Assembly: GCA_021202715.1 (NCBI GenBank)
Contig: JAJQCL010000117.1
Span: 1 to 6,894, forward strand
Direction of reading: 5' to 3'
From: Lachnospiraceae bacterium
GTDB taxonomy: Bacteria; Bacillota; Clostridia; Lachnospirales; Lachnospiraceae
Length of the DNA stretch: 6,894 nt
Position numbers and translations under genes: made by a program
Notes under the pieces: generated by a model
Databases searched by the model: none
The model's input: the letters and a program-made list of their open reading frames with translations, nothing else
Told to the model about the DNA's origin: nothing
Shown here: positions 1-6,090 of the stretch, one piece after another
Layout: each line of letters begins with the position of its first letter
Numbering within the stretch: the first letter of the stretch is position 1

Positions 1-5
1 CAAAT

Positions 6-34
6 AATATAGCACAGTTAATACCTTTTGTCAA
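6..34 (-). promoter_or_regulatory. Strong sigma-A-type promoter pointing out of the left edge
   Basis: Read on the minus strand, a perfect -35 box TTGACA (29-34) is followed by a 17-nt spacer and the -10 box TATATT (6-11). A TG dinucleotide sits one base before the -10 box, giving an extended -10. This is close to the bacterial housekeeping sigma consensus. The predicted start of transcription falls at or just beyond base 1, so the driven gene lies to the left, outside the window, and cannot be named. The promoter sits about 130 nt beyond the hairpin that follows the methyltransferase gene, so the unseen gene is probably a separate transcription unit on the same strand. The stretch between promoter and hairpin (35-161) is AT-rich and holds no gene that I can see. 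Confidence 0.8.
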
Positions 35-159
35 CAGTCTCCCACCAAAAGCTGAATTTTGTTTGGAATTCGACTTTCATCCCCCATTTTTATCCCATTT
101 TGGGCCTTTTGCTTTTTTGCGTTCCCTAAAACAATTCCGATTTTTTATCGTAACAAATG

Positions 160-208
160 AAATCGTCCCGTAACATGTCTGACACATTACGGGGCGATCC
201 CATTTTTT
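160..208 (-). terminator. Imperfect hairpin after the recJ-apt-methyltransferase operon, possibly bidirectional
   Basis: Two 12-base arms (162-173 and 187-198) pair around a 13-nt loop. Eleven of twelve positions are Watson-Crick; the remaining one is a G-U wobble in plus-strand RNA but a C-A mismatch in minus-strand RNA. A TGTC/GACA pair in the loop could extend the structure. The hairpin starts 17 nt after the methyltransferase stop codon, which fits a terminator for that operon, although the minus-strand tail is only moderately T-rich (TTCATTTGTT). On the plus strand a run of six T (203-208) follows four bases after the stem, so the element may work better in that direction or in both. Confidence 0.6.
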
Positions 209-214
209 CACTCT

Positions 215-1018
215 TTATTCATGCTGCGTGATCATCCCTCCGTCGGGGAGATTTCTCTGCCTTCTGGCCTCATAGACCAGAAGCGTGGCGGCGATGGCCG
301 CATTCAGGGACTCGACACGTCCTTCCATGGGAATTCGGATGGCGGCATCCGCCCGTGCGGCGGTCGCGTCGGTGAGACCGTTCCCTTCGTTTCCGATAAG
401 AAACGCGCAGGGACCGGTATAGTCTTCTTCCGTATAATCGCGGGCGCCTCGCAGATGCGCCGCATAGACCCGATATCCCATCGCCTGAATCTGCCTCAGC
501 GTTTCCAGAAGATCCCCGCTGACCCAAAACGGAACACGGTAGACAGACCCCATGGTCGCTCGCACCGTCTTGGGATTATAGAGATCGACTGTCTCCCGAT
601 TTGCGATGATGCCGCCGAGGCCCGCTCCCTCTCCGGTGCGGAGCATGGTTCCCAGATTCCCAGGGTCCTGAATCGACTCCAGGAGCAGGAGAGGTCTCCC
701 GTCCCGTGTCAGATCGGAAAGCTCCCAGCGCCGCTGACGAACCACCGCCAGAATCCCCTGCGGTGTCTGTGTCTCCGAGACGGCCGAAAAAACAGGATCC
801 GCCATCATTTCCGGCTGCAGCCGCTGGATAAGACCTTCATGCTCCGGCCGGGCCGCGAAGGATTCCGAACAGTAGACTGCCTCGAGAAGTTCCTCCGGTG
901 CCTCCTCCACGAGCCGACGTCCCTCCGCCAGAAACAGCCCCGTCTCCCGGCGTTCCCGGGGCCGGGCCGCCAACGCCCGCAGCTCGCGCACACGGCGGTT
1001 GGATGTGCTGGTGATCAT
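215..1018 (-). CDS. SpoU/TrmH-family RNA 2'-O-ribose methyltransferase
   Basis: A 267-residue cytoplasmic enzyme predicted to transfer a methyl group from S-adenosylmethionine to a ribose 2'-hydroxyl in rRNA or tRNA. Residues 1-100 resemble the L30e-like substrate-binding domain of the family, including LFLAEGRRLVEEA (28-40). The C-terminal domain carries all three SpoU motifs: motif 1 at 114-133 with N121 and the conserved R127, motif 2 as IGNEGNGL (208-215), and motif 3 at 229-241 with SLN (237-239). These form the trefoil-knot cofactor site, so the protein should be active. The ATG lies 3 nt after the apt stop codon, with a GAGGG-type ribosome site inside the end of apt, which suggests translational coupling. 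Length fits the RlmB/YsgA type. The exact modified nucleotide cannot be deduced, so no symbol is given. Confidence 0.93.
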   Translation of the reverse strand: MITSTSNRRVRELRALAARPRERRETGLFLAEGRRLVEEAPEELLEAVYCSESFAARPEHEGLIQRLQPEMMADPVFSAVSETQTPQGILAVVRQRRWELSDLTRDGRPLLLLESIQDPGNLGTMLRTGEGAGLGGIIANRETVDLYNPKTVRATMGSVYRVPFWVSGDLLETLRQIQAMGYRVYAAHLRGARDYTEEDYTGPCAFLIGNEGNGLTDATAARADAAIRIPMEGRVESLNAAIAATLLVYEARRQRNLPDGGMITQHE

Positions 1019-1021
1019 GCT

Positions 1022-1546
1022 TTACTTTCCCTCATAGATAATGGCGCTTTCCACGTCATAGCCCGCCAGCTTTTCGCGGCCCTTCAAACCGGCCAGCTCC
1101 ATCACAAAGCAGACCTTCACGACCTGTCCTCCGAGCTTCTCAACCATACGGATCATCGCCTCGGTCGTACCGCCGGTGGCGATCAGATCATCCACGATGA
1201 CAACCTTCTGGCCCGGCCTGATGGCATCCCGGTGCATTTCGATCACGGCGGTGCCATATTCCAGTGCATATTCCTGGGAAATGGTCTCCCTGGGCAGCTT
1301 GCCCTTTTTGCGAATGGGAACAAAGGATTTCTTCATATTATAAGCAACCGGCATCCCGAAAATAAATCCCCGCGATTCCGGACCGACGACCACATCAAAA
1401 TCCAGCCCTTCCAGCATCGCGTCCAGACTGTCAATCGCCAGCTGCAGTCCCTCCGGATCCTGCAGGATACTCGTCACATCCCGGAAAATAACTCCCTCCT
1501 CCGGAAAATCCGGAATACTCACCACGTACTCTTCCAGCTTCTTCAT
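1022..1546 (-). CDS. apt: Adenine phosphoribosyltransferase
   Basis: A 174-residue cytosolic purine-salvage enzyme that converts adenine and PRPP to AMP and pyrophosphate. The type I phosphoribosyltransferase PRPP loop is clear as VVIVDDLIATGGT (115-127), with the paired acidic residues D119 and D120. Other family signatures are FPEEGVIFRDVT (14-25), VGPESRGF (54-61) and the flexible-loop segment RKKGKLP (79-85). The length is typical of bacterial Apt. The reading frame is open further upstream, but the chosen ATG begins the canonical MKKLEEYV-like N-terminus and has AAAGGAG (1558-1564) 11 nt before it; the upstream extension would overlap recJ and has no family similarity. It is the middle gene of the operon, 40 nt after recJ and 3 nt before the methyltransferase. 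Confidence 0.97.
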   Translation of the reverse strand: MKKLEEYVVSIPDFPEEGVIFRDVTSILQDPEGLQLAIDSLDAMLEGLDFDVVVGPESRGFIFGMPVAYNMKKSFVPIRKKGKLPRETISQEYALEYGTAVIEMHRDAIRPGQKVVIVDDLIATGGTTEAMIRMVEKLGGQVVKVCFVMELAGLKGREKLAGYDVESAIIYEGK

Positions 1547-1586
1547 CGTCTCTTCGACTCCTTTCTTCCTCCACGCCGCGCATCCG

Positions 1587-3344
1587 TCAGCGCATCTGTG
1601 ACACCACAATCTGCAAGCTCTTCCGCCCCATGTACTCATCGACCTCCGGATAGTAAGCCAGAGACAGACAAACCGCATTTGGTTCACCCCGATACAGCTT
1701 CTGAAGCTCTGTCTCTCCGAACCGCTCCCGTACCCGCTCCTCGAACAAAGGGATATCCCCGAAATACACCGCATCCATCCGGGTTCCCGCGCGATTTTCC
1801 ACACACATCTTCAGAACATTGCGGTTTTTGCCCAGGATGCGCGCACTGCGGATGGCAAACCAGTTCTCAGCAAAAAGCGGCTTTGGATTTCCTTTTCCAA
1901 AGGGCTCCAGAAGGCTGAATTCCTGAATCAGCTTTTCCGATATGTACTCCAACGGCATGGCGACATCTATCCTTATTATAGGAACAAAGTCCTTCTCTGT
2001 CAAACCGGTATTCTCATTCACACGCTGACGCAGGACGTCAATATTCTCTTCTTCAAGAGAAAGCCCCGCCGCCATGGGGTGCCCTCCAAAGCGTGTCAAC
2101 AGATCGCGGCAGGCCGACAGGCCGCGAAACATATCCCAGGCTTCAATGGAACGTCCGGAGCCCTTCCAGCCATGTTCGCCCCGGGTCAGAACGATTGTCG
2201 GATGATGATAACGTTCCCGCACCCGTCCGGCCACGATCCCGGCAATGCTCTCATGGCAGTCCTGCAGCGGAATCACCAGGATATCTTCCAGCTTCTTTCT
2301 CTCCTCGACCCAGGCGCAGGCCTCTTCCACGCCCTGCGCGGTCAGCTGCTTCCGGGATTCATTCATTTCACGCAGAGACTCTGCCAGAGGACCCGCTTCC
2401 TCCTCTCCCGCGGCGAGAAGGGCGAAAGCCTTCTCCGCCGTATCCAGGCGCCCCGCTGAATTAAAGCAGGGTCCCAGGATGAAACCGATATGGTAAGCAG
2501 TTAGCTGTTTTCCCTCCAGGCCGCAGGCCCGGATCAGGGCCCGCAGGCCGGGATTTTCCGTATGCTGCAGCCGCCGCAGACCCTCCCGGACAAAGATCCG
2601 GTTCTCATCTGTCAGATCCATGACATCCGCCACCGTGGCGACCGCCACATATTCCAGAAGCCGGTCGCTGCCCTCCCGCGCAAGGCCGCATTTCTCATAC
2701 AGGATCTCTGCGACCTTATACGCCACGCCTGCGCCGCAAAGTCCATGAAATGGATAGGTCTCTCCGGGCTGGTGCGGATTGACAATCACATCTGCCTGCG
2801 GGAGCAGAATTTCCGTCCCCGATGCTGTCTCCCTATACGGGCAGGCGTGATGATCTGTGACAATCACCTGCATTCCCAGCTGCTTGGCCCGCTCCACCGC
2901 ATCAAAGGCAGCGATGCCGTTGTCACAGGTGATCATCGTGGAAATGCCCTCGCTGCAGGCGCATTCCACCATCGCCACATTGACGCCATAGCCTTCCCGT
3001 GTCCGATGGGGCGCCCGCACGACGGCCTCACCGCCGGCCTCCCGGATCGCCGTGAGCAGGATCTCTCCGGAGAAGATGCCATCCACATCAAAATCCGTGG
3101 CGATGAGAATCCGTTCCCTCCGGCGGATGGACGCAAGCAGACGTTCCGCGGCCTCCTCCGCGCCCCGCATCTCATAGGGAGAATATTCATCCTCCCGGCC
3201 TGCATGGAGATATTTCTCTATTTTTTCTTCTGTATTGATCCCCCGGTTCACCATAAGACGCACAGTGACGGGATCGATGCCGAACTTCTTTGCCAGGCCA
3301 TAGAAATCCGCCCGCTTTGCCTCCAGAACCCATTTTGCTTCCAT
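1587..3344 (-). CDS. recJ: Single-stranded-DNA-specific 5'-3' exonuclease RecJ
   Basis: A 585-residue DHH-superfamily nuclease that degrades single-stranded DNA from the 5' end in recombination and repair. The DHH domain carries motif I as DFDVDG (84-89), motif II CDNG (140-143), motif III TDHH (163-166), AD (239-240) and NSAGR (295-299). The DHHA1 domain has CHESIAGIVAGR (363-374), GSGRS (395-399) and FGGHPMAAG (419-427). An OB-fold-like C-terminal region follows, with LLEPFGKGNPKPLF (478-491). All metal-binding Asp and His residues expected of the family are present. The start at 3344 has AGGGAGG 10 nt upstream and opens with MEAKWVLEAKRADF, like other RecJ proteins. Upstream in-frame ATGs at 3380 and 3464 are rejected because the first overlaps the promoter -10 box and the second would make the preceding terminator coding. 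Length matches the compact RecJ type. Confidence 0.96.
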   Translation of the reverse strand: MEAKWVLEAKRADFYGLAKKFGIDPVTVRLMVNRGINTEEKIEKYLHAGREDEYSPYEMRGAEEAAERLLASIRRRERILIATDFDVDGIFSGEILLTAIREAGGEAVVRAPHRTREGYGVNVAMVECACSEGISTMITCDNGIAAFDAVERAKQLGMQVIVTDHHACPYRETASGTEILLPQADVIVNPHQPGETYPFHGLCGAGVAYKVAEILYEKCGLAREGSDRLLEYVAVATVADVMDLTDENRIFVREGLRRLQHTENPGLRALIRACGLEGKQLTAYHIGFILGPCFNSAGRLDTAEKAFALLAAGEEEAGPLAESLREMNESRKQLTAQGVEEACAWVEERKKLEDILVIPLQDCHESIAGIVAGRVRERYHHPTIVLTRGEHGWKGSGRSIEAWDMFRGLSACRDLLTRFGGHPMAAGLSLEEENIDVLRQRVNENTGLTEKDFVPIIRIDVAMPLEYISEKLIQEFSLLEPFGKGNPKPLFAENWFAIRSARILGKNRNVLKMCVENRAGTRMDAVYFGDIPLFEERVRERFGETELQKLYRGEPNAVCLSLAYYPEVDEYMGRKSLQIVVSQMR

Positions 3345-3354
3345 GTTTGCCGCG

Positions 3355-3361
3355 CCTCCCT
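3355..3361 (-). promoter_or_regulatory. Ribosome binding site that sets the recJ start
   Basis: AGGGAGG on the minus strand lies 10 nt before the ATG at 3344. Neither upstream in-frame ATG has a comparable site, so this one decides the start of recJ. Confidence 0.8.
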
Positions 3362-3378
3362 GCTTCCTGACGGGTTCC

Positions 3379-3407
3379 ATTTTACCATACAATGATGTGG
3401 GCGGCAA
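3379..3407 (-). promoter_or_regulatory. Promoter of the recJ-apt-methyltransferase operon
   Basis: On the minus strand, TTGCCG (3402-3407; four of six to consensus) and TAAAAT (3379-3384; five of six) are separated by exactly 17 nt. TGG just before the -10 box makes it an extended -10 promoter. Transcription would start near 3372 and give a leader of about 28 nt that contains the recJ ribosome site. It lies directly downstream of the terminator of the TRAP operon, which fits a boundary between two transcription units. No operator or attenuator is visible. Confidence 0.75.
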
Positions 3408-3412
3408 AAGGT

Positions 3413-3456
3413 ATTTTAAAACAGGATGCGAAGCATCTATATTCCTCGCATCCTGT
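3413..3456 (-). terminator. Rho-independent terminator of the TRAP transporter operon
   Basis: Two perfect 11-base arms (3421-3431 and 3446-3456) enclose a 14-nt loop and are followed on the minus strand by TTTTAAAAT. The hairpin starts about 95 nt after the permease stop codon and ends before the recJ promoter. Within the minus-strand transcript a competing smaller hairpin GATGC-TTC-GCATC can form from the end of the loop and the 3' arm. Confidence 0.8.
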
Positions 3457-3551
3457 GACGTCATGGTCGAAATTCACGGCAGTGCATATTGACCCGGTCC
3501 GTGTTTTTCCGCCCTTCAGATTATTTAAAAAAATATCGAGCTGCGGCTTTT

Positions 3552-5534
3552 CTACGCGGCCGCCGGTTTCTTCCCCGCCATCCCCTTCTGAATGACAAGC
3601 ACAGCTGCAAAAATTACAATGCCGATCACATCCGTATACAGTTGACTGTCGATGAGCAGCAGGGCTCCGGCAAACATGACCACGCGTAAAACAACCGGAA
3701 TCTTCTTATAGAGATACCCCTCGCAGGCGCCGCTGATCAGAAAAACACCAATCAGAGAAGTAATGACCACCTGAACGCCGGAGATCAGTGTGACGTTCAT
3801 GAGAAGCAGTTCATTATTATATACAAACATGTATGGAACGATAAACCCGGCCAGCGCCAGCTTCACCGACTGGAAACCGGTCTTCATCGGGTTGCCGCCG
3901 GAGAGGCCCGCCGCGGCGAACGCGGCCAGCGCCACAGGGGGCGTCAGGTTGGCGAACATTGCGAAATAGAAGCAGAACATATGCGCCGCCATATCCGGGA
4001 TTCCCAGCTGGATCAGCGCCGGAGCCGCGATGGTGGCGGTGATCAGATAGGACGGGATGCTCGGAAGGCCCATGCCCAGGATCATACAGGTCACCATGGT
4101 GAACAGCAGTGTCAGCATCAGGTTCTTGCCGCCCAGGGCGATGATGGCACTGGCCATGTTCAAAGCGAAACCGGTCAGGCTGCACACGCCGATGATGATA
4201 CCAACGGAAGCACAGGCCACCGCCACGGAGACGGTGGATTTCGCGGAAGCGATGAGCGCCTCGGCAATGTCCTTCAGACTCATCCGGCTGCTGGGACGGA
4301 GCTCCGCCACAACAATCGTGAAGAGAATCGTAACAAAGGCACTGAAGATGACTGTCTTACCGCTGAAGAACAGCATGTAGATCAGGAACACGATGGGGAT
4401 CAGCAGGTGGCCGGAACGCTTCATGACGTCCCCCACCTTCGGGCACTGATCCTTGGGGATTCCGTTGAGGTTATCCTTGGAGGCCCGCATCTGGATCTGA
4501 ATCAGAATGCCCACATAGTAGATCAGGGCCGGCACGACCGCCGCGATGATAACTTCGCCGTACTGAACGCCCAGTGTCTCGGCCATGACGAAGGCCGCAG
4601 CGCCCATGATCGGCGGCAGGATCTGACCTCCCACGGAAGCCGTTGCCTCTACAGCGCCGGCAAATTCCTTTGAATAGCCGGTCTTCTTCATCAACGGGAT
4701 GGTAAAGGTTCCGGTCGTCACCACGTTGGCAATGGCGGAGCCGTTGATGCTTCCCAGAAAGCCCGAAGCCAGCACAGACACCTTCGCCGGGCCGCCCTTA
4801 CTGCTGCCGGCCAGCGCGTTGGCGATGTCGTTGAAGAACTGACCCATACCACATTTGTTCATGATTTCACCAAAGGTGATGAACAGGAAAATGTAGGTCG
4901 ACGATACATTGACGGACGTTCCGTATATGCCCTCTGTATTGGCAAACAAATGCCCGATGAGCTTCGTCCAGGTATACCCTCTGTGACGGAACAGGCCGGG
5001 AAAATCAACCGGAATCAGACCATTTTTCGTACCCATCAGAGAGTAGATCATGAAGATGATGCCCAGGATCGGCAGCGTCGCGCCGCTGACGCGCCGAGCC
5101 GCCTCCAGAACCAGAAGCACCAGGATCGTTCCCACGATGACATCCGGCTGGCTGGCACTGCCGGCCCGATCGATGATCGCCTGATAGTTGATCCACATAT
5201 AGATGGGAACCATGAGTGACAGGCCGATCAGGATGTAATCGTACCAGGGGATCGTTTTTTTGGTTGATTTTTTCGTGGCCGGATACATGGCGAAGGCCAT
5301 GGCCAGCACCAGCCCTACATGGATGGAGCGATGCCGCAGTGTCACCGGCATGAACAGCCCCGCAGCGTACGCCAGATGATACAAAGTAACCAGCAATGCC
5401 ACGATGTTAAAGACCTTTTCCATCATGGGGCTGACAAAAGCGCGCGTCCGGGATTCCCGGTCGAACTCCTCCAGAACCTCTTCGGCGTTCTGGACGACTT
5501 CCTGCGTATTCACATTTTTCTTCTCTTCTGCCAT
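3552..5534 (-). CDS. TRAP transporter fused permease (4TM/12TM, TAXI-associated)
   Basis: A 660-residue integral membrane protein in which the small (DctQ-like) and large (DctM-like) TRAP subunits are one chain. It should move a solute delivered by the TAXI binding protein across the cytoplasmic membrane, driven by an ion gradient. Residues 1-39 are hydrophilic and acidic, ending in a basic stretch. Hydrophobic segments near 42-62, 72-84, 99-117 and 132-168 form the small-subunit part. The DctM part starts near 205 and contains the family signature GSINGSAIANVVTTGTF (261-277), then TGYSKEFAGAVEA (285-297), GGQILPPIMGAAAF (302-315), GMGLPSIPSYL (487-497) and NLTPPVALAAFAAAGLSGG (529-547). Two further hydrophobic segments lie near 587-600 and 615-648. 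The ATG is preceded by an excellent ribosome site. Length is normal for the fused type without an extra C-terminal domain. Substrate is unknown. Confidence 0.95.
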   Translation of the reverse strand: MAEEKKNVNTQEVVQNAEEVLEEFDRESRTRAFVSPMMEKVFNIVALLVTLYHLAYAAGLFMPVTLRHRSIHVGLVLAMAFAMYPATKKSTKKTIPWYDYILIGLSLMVPIYMWINYQAIIDRAGSASQPDVIVGTILVLLVLEAARRVSGATLPILGIIFMIYSLMGTKNGLIPVDFPGLFRHRGYTWTKLIGHLFANTEGIYGTSVNVSSTYIFLFITFGEIMNKCGMGQFFNDIANALAGSSKGGPAKVSVLASGFLGSINGSAIANVVTTGTFTIPLMKKTGYSKEFAGAVEATASVGGQILPPIMGAAAFVMAETLGVQYGEVIIAAVVPALIYYVGILIQIQMRASKDNLNGIPKDQCPKVGDVMKRSGHLLIPIVFLIYMLFFSGKTVIFSAFVTILFTIVVAELRPSSRMSLKDIAEALIASAKSTVSVAVACASVGIIIGVCSLTGFALNMASAIIALGGKNLMLTLLFTMVTCMILGMGLPSIPSYLITATIAAPALIQLGIPDMAAHMFCFYFAMFANLTPPVALAAFAAAGLSGGNPMKTGFQSVKLALAGFIVPYMFVYNNELLLMNVTLISGVQVVITSLIGVFLISGACEGYLYKKIPVVLRVVMFAGALLLIDSQLYTDVIGIVIFAAVLVIQKGMAGKKPAAA

Positions 5535-5543
5535 ATTTCTCAG

Positions 5544-5552
5544 CCTCCTTTT
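5544..5552 (-). promoter_or_regulatory. Strong ribosome binding site of the TRAP permease gene
   Basis: AAAAGGAGG on the minus strand, 9 nt before the ATG at 5534. It is the best Shine-Dalgarno match in the window and would allow efficient translation independent of the upstream DUF1850 gene. Confidence 0.85.
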
Positions 5553-5583
5553 CGTGATTTCCTGTATTTCCCTCGAACTCTTT

Positions 5584-6081
5584 TCAGTATGTGACCTTCA
5601 GCAGAAGTCTGGCCCGCTGAGGAAGGTCCGCCCCTTCGGCGATGATCTCTCCGTTCACGGCGATGAAGATCACCTGTGTCTGAGAGTGGATCCAACGAAT
5701 CTCCGGGAACTCGCTGTTCTCAATGTCCTCCATGTAGATCAGCCCATCCTCATACCGGTAGGTACAATCCATCTCGGCCGGGATCCCGGCTCCAAAGCCG
5801 CCGACCGCGATGGATGTCAGCTTCAAAGTCCCATCAGACAGGATCGTATAGTATTCATTCCAGGTCACATGCTCAAAAGAGTGCTCCCAGCCGAAAGACA
5901 ACTCGTCTCCGGGGCTGACGGGGACGGCGAGGTATTCCTCGCCATCCACCTGCCCGGTGATTGTCAGCACGGGATGTGTTCTTCGAACTGCGTACACGGT
6001 CTGCGCACTCAACAGCAGGACCAGGAGCAGAGCAGTCAGCACGCCTCTGCCGCGCGGTTTCTTCGACCGGAAGCGTTTCAT
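5584..6081 (-). CDS. Exported DUF1850 protein of the TRAP cassette
   Basis: A 165-residue protein of unknown function that I assign to DUF1850, a small family known to sit beside TAXI-type TRAP transporter genes. A strongly basic N-terminus (2-12) is followed by a hydrophobic core (13-26) and a V-x-A signal-peptidase site after A31, so it is either secreted or held in the membrane by this segment. The family core is visible as LSFGWEHSFEHVTWNEYY (61-78), with the HS pair (67-68) and the Glu at 76, then a glycine-rich GGFGAG (94-99). The C-terminal part is mostly predicted beta strand by eye. The gene starts 9 nt after the binding-protein stop codon without a clear ribosome site, so it probably depends on coupled translation, and it ends 49 nt before the permease. 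Position suggests an accessory role in uptake, but no biochemical function can be claimed. Confidence 0.85.
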   Translation of the reverse strand: MKRFRSKKPRGRGVLTALLLVLLLSAQTVYAVRRTHPVLTITGQVDGEEYLAVPVSPGDELSFGWEHSFEHVTWNEYYTILSDGTLKLTSIAVGGFGAGIPAEMDCTYRYEDGLIYMEDIENSEFPEIRWIHSQTQVIFIAVNGEIIAEGADLPQRARLLLKVTY

Positions 6082-6090
6082 ATGTACCGG

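Noticed and set aside
83..101. TGGG repeats as possible MraZ boxes, which would imply a division gene cluster to the left
   Set aside because: The spacing is 11 instead of the usual 10, there are only two close copies, and they lie well upstream of the promoter instead of around the transcript start.
221..1918. A 565-codon open frame on the plus strand opposite the methyltransferase, apt and the end of recJ
   Set aside because: It runs antisense to three well-recognised genes, has low-complexity Arg/His/Pro/Ser-rich composition and no recognisable domain, and is explained by GC-biased codon use on the real coding strand.
3345..3464. N-terminal extension of RecJ by 40 residues from an ATG at 3464
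   Set aside because: The extension covers a terminator and the recJ promoter, has no ribosome site and no RecJ similarity. The start at 3344 is much better supported.
3520..3563. GC-rich palindrome GCGGCCGC at the permease stop codon followed by a T-run, as a first terminator
   Set aside because: The usable stem is only about 5 bp and the T-run begins roughly ten bases after it. The hairpin at 3421-3456 is a far better terminator.
3981..4673. A 230-codon plus-strand frame opposite the TRAP permease
   Set aside because: Asp/His/Gln/Arg-rich shadow of the permease coding sequence, with no domain or ribosome site.
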